From: Sulfurovum sp.
GTDB taxonomy: Bacteria; Campylobacterota; Campylobacteria; Campylobacterales; Sulfurovaceae
Length of the DNA stretch: 8,654 nt
NCBI GenBank assembly: GCA_015661795.1
Contig: DQVJ01000189.1
Span: 1-8,654, forward strand
Reading direction: 5' to 3'
Below, piece by piece: positions 6,185 to 8,654 of this stretch. Under the pieces are notes generated by a model. It was not told the DNA's origin. It saw nothing but the letters and a program-made list of their open reading frames with translations, and did not search any database. The position numbers were made by a program, and so were the translations under genes. Within the stretch, counting starts at the first letter, position 1; each line of letters begins with the position of its first letter.

Positions 6185-6245
6185 GAGGGGTCTGGTGATT
6201 TGTGATTTGTTTCGCAGAAAGGAATCACAAATCACCTGACCTCTC
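6185..6245. repeat. Long hairpin downstream of gltA (23-nt arms)
   Basis: Arms 6185-6207 and 6223-6245 pair over 23 positions with one T-T mismatch and one G-T pair. The inner 14 bp (GGTGATTTGTGATT with its complement) are perfect. The 15-nt loop can add a TTTC/GAAA stem. It starts 25 nt after the gltA stop. No T-run follows directly, so on its own it is not a standard terminator; it could protect the gltA mRNA 3' end or be a palindromic mobile repeat. Confidence 0.75.
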
Positions 6246-6267
6246 GGTGGAAAACTTACCCGATTTT

Positions 6268-6299
6268 AAGGGCTAAAATAAGCCTTTTTATTTTATTTT
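6268..6299 (+). terminator. Intrinsic terminator of gltA
   Basis: A short GC-containing stem AAGG(G)CT / AGCCTT, with one bulged G and a 6-nt AAAATA loop, is followed by a T-rich run TTTTTATTTTATTTT. It lies 108 nt after the gltA stop, downstream of the long hairpin. The geometry is that of a rho-independent terminator on the plus strand. Confidence 0.65.
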
Positions 6300-6389
6300 C
6301 CATACTAGGAGTTGAAAACGGGTTTAGTGTTGGTTATTTTGTGTGCTAGATGGTTTATTTTGGATTTTAGCGGTTATTGGATGTTTTTT

Positions 6390-6413
6390 GTAGGGTGTGA
6401 TTGCTACCGCACC
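6390..6413 (+). repeat. REP-like palindrome with a GTAG head
   Basis: GTAG (6390-6393) is followed immediately by a stem GGTGTG (6394-6399) / CGCACC (6408-6413), six pairs with one G-T, around an 8-nt loop. A GTAG or GGAG tetranucleotide just 5' of an imperfect hairpin is the known hallmark of REP elements mobilised by RAYT (TnpA-REP, Y1) transposases. Whether this genome has a RAYT gene or other copies cannot be seen here. Confidence 0.4.
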
Positions 6414-6469
6414 TTGAATTGGTGTACATTTTTAAATTTCCTCTTTATTCAATTCGAGGCGTTGTAGTT

Positions 6470-6577
6470 CTCGTCATTTTTTTTAGAAAAAAACGAAGCA
6501 AAAAAATCGTCACTCCTCTCGAATCGCTAATCGCTTATTCGGTCGTTCGAAGTGACAGTTCTTTTTAATATGACGAG
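6470..6577. repeat. Nested palindromic element with 8-bp terminal inverted repeats
   Basis: CTCGTCAT (6470-6477) and ATGACGAG (6570-6577) form perfect terminal inverted repeats around a 92-nt core. The core contains a second palindrome: GTCACT (6509-6514) with AGTGAC (6551-6556), and TCGAA (6519-6523) with TTCGA (6546-6550), broken only by a 4-nt CCTC bulge. The TCGTCA hexamer recurs at 6507-6512. A run of eight T at 6477-6484 is followed by A-rich sequence. It looks like a small non-coding dispersed repeat or MITE-like remnant; no coding capacity. Confidence 0.4.
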
Positions 6578-6662
6578 GCTATCGCAAAGCTCAAATTTCA
6601 AAAGGGATTAAACTAACTCTTTTTCAAAAGAAAATCATCTCTACTAAAATATCCACCAGCCC

Positions 6663-6750
6663 GCGATAGCGTATGCATTTTTTTGTTTTGGGTTCGTTTC
6701 GTTTTTTGTTGCATCAACAAAAAATAAAAGAAACAAAGGAGAACGCTATC
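6663..6750. repeat. Long imperfect palindrome downstream of the nrdA unit
   Basis: Outer arms GATAGCGT (6665-6672) and ACGCTATC (6743-6750) enclose GTTTC (6696-6700) / GAAAC (6730-6734). Inside these is a perfect 10-bp hairpin TTTTTTGTTG / CAACAAAAAA (6702-6711, 6715-6724, 3-nt loop). It lies 29 nt beyond the stop of the last minus-strand gene, so it could stop or stabilise that transcript, although no T-run follows the stem on the minus strand. It may equally be another dispersed repeat. Confidence 0.45.
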
Positions 6751-6778
6751 ACAATTCTAAAAAAGGGGAAATATTTAT

Positions 6779-7162
6779 TTACCAAGTTGTTCCATTATCT
6801 GAGGCAAGGGACACATCAACTTTCCATTTTTTCATAAATGTATTATTATACATACGTATATTTGTGCCTCCCTCAATACGTATACCACTCCCTGTACTAC
6901 CAATAAGACCTCTATAGTAATCTTCGCATCTATCCGATAAATCACTATAGTTCAGTTCTTTTAAGATTTTCTCATCTGGAATAATTAATTCTATACCTTC
7001 TGTATCTTCAAAGTTTACACAAAAGGGTTGCTTCACTTCCACAGTAAAGTTACGGTTTTTATATGTTAAATCAATTTTTGAAACCATAGCATTTTCATCT
7101 GCATTCTCACAGTTATATTCATGAGTATTTTGTAATAATTTATTAAAAGTTATCTCTGCCAT
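6779..7162 (-). CDS. Hypothetical protein coupled to nrdA
   Basis: A 127-residue protein that I do not recognise. It has no signal peptide or membrane segment and is predicted soluble and acidic, apparently rich in beta strands (LTYKNRNFTVEVKQPF at 33-48, GIELIIP at 56-62, GSGIRIEGGTNIRMYNN at 91-107, KWKVDVSLA at 112-120). Cysteines are at 18, 48 and 79. The chosen ATG at 7162 comes one nucleotide after the nrdA stop (TAAGATG), so translation is probably by coupling; GGGTG lies 8 nt upstream. A longer form starting at TTG 7201, with GGAG close by, would overlap nrdA by 38 nt and is less likely. Position alone suggests a link to ribonucleotide reductase, but an unrelated passenger gene is equally possible. 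Confidence 0.65.
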   Translation of the reverse strand: MAEITFNKLLQNTHEYNCENADENAMVSKIDLTYKNRNFTVEVKQPFCVNFEDTEGIELIIPDEKILKELNYSDLSDRCEDYYRGLIGSTGSGIRIEGGTNIRMYNNTFMKKWKVDVSLASDNGTTW

Positions 7163-7163
7163 C

Positions 7164-8654
7164 TTATTGACACCCAACACATTCTTGTGAACGGTCTTCA
7201 ATATCTCCAGAACTCTCAGGTGACTGAGAACGTAGATAATAAGTCGACTTCAATCCAAACTTCCAGGCATTCATATAAATCTCATTTAAGTATTTACCTG
7301 AAGCTTTATCAAGCGTAATGAATATATTCAGTGATTGTCCCTGGTCTAGCCATTTCTGACGGATAGCTCCTGCTTTGATGAGTACATTTTGGTCAAGGTC
7401 ATATGCAGGAGTGTAGTACTGCCATGTATCAGCACTTAGATTAGGGGCTACTACAGGGATGAGTCCAGAGAGGTTCTCTTCAAACCATTTACGTTTATAC
7501 ACTGGCTCTATGGCTTGTGTCGTTCCTGTCAAGATACTTATGGAACTTGTAGGCGCTATCGCCATCAAGTACCCGTTACGCATACCGTCTGTCTTTACTT
7601 TTTCTTTAAGTGCTTGCCAGTCATGGCTGTACCCAAAGAGTCCACCTCTGTCAACCAGTTTACATGCATTTTCATTTGCTTTGTCTATTGGGAAGATACC
7701 TTTTGACCAGTCTGATCCTTCAAAAGTCGGGTAAGCACCCTTTTCTAGTGCCAAGTTACTTGATTCTCTAATGATATGATAAGAGAATGATTCCATGACT
7801 TCATCTACTTTGGTAAAGTGCTCATGGCTTCCCCACTCTATACCAGCTTCTGCTAACATTTGTGCTTCACCCATTACACCAAGCCCGATGGAACGTGACT
7901 TTTCGTTGGTCTTTTTTACTTTGGCTAGTGGATAGAAGTTTAGGTCTATGACGTTGTCAAGCATACGTGTGGCTATCGGGACAACACGTGCTAAGTCTTC
8001 TTCAGTATTCACCTTAGAAAGGTTGACAGATGCCAGGTTACATACTGCAGTATCACCATCTGTTTTCTCTTTGTCTACGATCCAGATTTGTTTACCATTA
8101 AGACTGTCAAGTGCTGTGACTTTTTTTGCTGGTTTTGTTGTACCGTTGTCAACGGTTAACATCTCATTTTCATCGTAGGCTTCGACAGAACCATCATCAA
8201 ATGTAAACTGTGTTTTATATGTGTTAGGTGCAGTGTTTTGAAAAATCTCTGTACAAAGGTTGGTTGAACGTATTACACCCACATGTTTGTTGGGGTTGGC
8301 TCTGTTTGCGGTATCTTTAAAGGTGAGGAATGGATTTCCCGTTTCAAAATATGAACGCAACATCTCTTTCCAAAGATTTTTAGCTGAGACTTTTTCTCTT
8401 GTAATCTCATCATCAGAGTTTTCAAGTTCGATGTAACGTTTCTCAAATGCTTCACCATAAAGTGTTGTCAACTCTGTCACTTCAAATGGATCAAAAAGTG
8501 TCCACATAGCATCATCTTGAACTCTTTGCATAAAAAGGTCATTTAGCCAGATAGCAGGGAAAAGGTCATGTGCTCTGCGACGCTCCTCACCAGAGTTTTT
8601 CTTTAGGTCAAGGAAATCTCTAATATCAACATGCCAAGGCTCAACGTAAACGGC
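7164..8654 (-). CDS. nrdA: Class I ribonucleoside-diphosphate reductase, alpha subunit (partial, 5' end outside)
   Basis: The frame is open to the window edge, giving the last 496 residues of a protein usually near 790; the N-terminal ATP-cone and early barrel are missing. Internal ATGs such as 8531 are not starts, since typical NrdA sequence (AVYVEPWHVDIRDFLDLKKN) continues upstream. Numbering the visible part from 8654, catalytic residues are Asn132-Leu-Cys134-Thr-Glu136 (the thiyl-radical Cys; codon at 8253-8255), Cys205 (second redox Cys; AVCNLASVNL, codon 8040-8042), the radical-transfer pair Tyr472-Tyr473 (KSTYYLRS), and the C-terminal redox pair CVGC (492-495). The first two Cys are 71 residues apart versus 23 in E. 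coli, so about 48 residues are inserted. It makes deoxynucleotides with NrdB, encoded separately at 2776-3795. Its promoter is outside the window. Confidence 0.96.
   Translation of the reverse strand, partial: AVYVEPWHVDIRDFLDLKKNSGEERRRAHDLFPAIWLNDLFMQRVQDDAMWTLFDPFEVTELTTLYGEAFEKRYIELENSDDEITREKVSAKNLWKEMLRSYFETGNPFLTFKDTANRANPNKHVGVIRSTNLCTEIFQNTAPNTYKTQFTFDDGSVEAYDENEMLTVDNGTTKPAKKVTALDSLNGKQIWIVDKEKTDGDTAVCNLASVNLSKVNTEEDLARVVPIATRMLDNVIDLNFYPLAKVKKTNEKSRSIGLGVMGEAQMLAEAGIEWGSHEHFTKVDEVMESFSYHIIRESSNLALEKGAYPTFEGSDWSKGIFPIDKANENACKLVDRGGLFGYSHDWQALKEKVKTDGMRNGYLMAIAPTSSISILTGTTQAIEPVYKRKWFEENLSGLIPVVAPNLSADTWQYYTPAYDLDQNVLIKAGAIRQKWLDQGQSLNIFITLDKASGKYLNEIYMNAWKFGLKSTYYLRSQSPESSGDIEDRSQECVGCQ

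Larger units (their letters stand above)
6161..6778. other. Gene-free convergent region with several palindromic repeats
   Basis: This 618-nt gap separates the convergent gltA and nrdA units. I find no credible protein-coding frame or tRNA in it. It contains a long hairpin (6185-6245), the gltA terminator (6268-6299), a REP-like palindrome (6390-6413), and two nested palindromes (6470-6577 and 6663-6750). Stretches 6300-6389 and 6578-6662 show nothing recognisable beyond an 8-bp inverted pair, GCTATCGC (6578-6585) with GCGATAGC (6663-6670). Confidence 0.6.

Noticed and set aside
6161..6778. CRISPR array or tRNA in the long intergenic gap
   Set aside because: The repeats are palindromes of different sequence, not regularly spaced direct repeats, and no cloverleaf with a TTCRA loop and acceptor stem was found.
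7459..7734. Plus-strand open frames opposite nrdA (also 7948-8178)
   Set aside because: They lie entirely antisense to conserved NrdA sequence, have no ribosome binding site and encode low-plausibility proteins.
8050..8255. Intein remnant in nrdA as the source of the insertion
   Set aside because: Ribonucleotide reductases are frequent intein hosts, but the segment is too short, has no His-Asn at its C-terminal end and no splicing nucleophile at the right places apart from the enzyme's own cysteines.

Overview
The window is AT-rich, densely coding DNA from a bacterium that is most likely a member of Campylobacterota (the Sulfurovum/Sulfurimonas/Arcobacter side of the phylum). This placement is inferred from protein character: a class I NrdA of the type recalled from that phylum, with an extra segment between its two central catalytic cysteines; a secreted Cys-rich Sel1 protein of the Helicobacter Hcp kind; a helix-turn-helix plus coiled-coil protein resembling an epsilon-type family; and a 427-residue GltA. 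No rRNA, tRNA, CRISPR array, transposase or phage gene was seen.

Left block (36-3795, all minus strand). nrdB (class I ribonucleotide reductase small subunit) is followed at 9-10 nt spacing by a nitrilase-superfamily amidohydrolase and a secreted Sel1/Hcp-like protein. Then come pcm (protein L-isoaspartate methyltransferase, 48 nt further) and a helix-turn-helix/coiled-coil protein (60 nt further, with its own candidate promoter and operator). The first four genes look like one transcription unit read from a TATAAT promoter 45-50 nt upstream of nrdB. It combines deoxynucleotide synthesis with a protein-repair enzyme, an amidase of unknown substrate and an exported protein.

Middle block (3796-6160). 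A 279-nt intergenic region carries three inverted repeats, a possible degenerate small plus-strand ORF with one in-frame stop, and the nrdB promoter. Next is a minus-strand pair: ppnP (nucleoside phosphorylase, DUF1255) and a small exported YfiM-like protein. Divergent from ppnP is gltA (citrate synthase). The sequence supports later starts for both ppnP (4750) and gltA (4877) than the longest reading frames.

Right block (6161-8654). gltA converges with the nrdA unit across a 618-nt gene-free gap. The gap holds a 23-bp-arm hairpin, a standard intrinsic terminator, a REP-like palindrome with a GTAG head, and two further nested palindromes; it looks like a landing zone for small palindromic repeats. 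Beyond it, on the minus strand, is the 3' two-thirds of nrdA (running off the window end) and, one nucleotide after its stop codon, a 127-codon gene of unknown function.

Functionally the window is mostly housekeeping: both subunits of class I ribonucleotide reductase in separate units, nucleoside salvage, citrate synthase and protein repair. I see no convincing new defence or metabolic system. The least explained parts are the two repeat-rich intergenic regions, the orphan gene coupled to nrdA, the nrdA insertion, and the candidate self-regulatory site in front of the helix-turn-helix gene.
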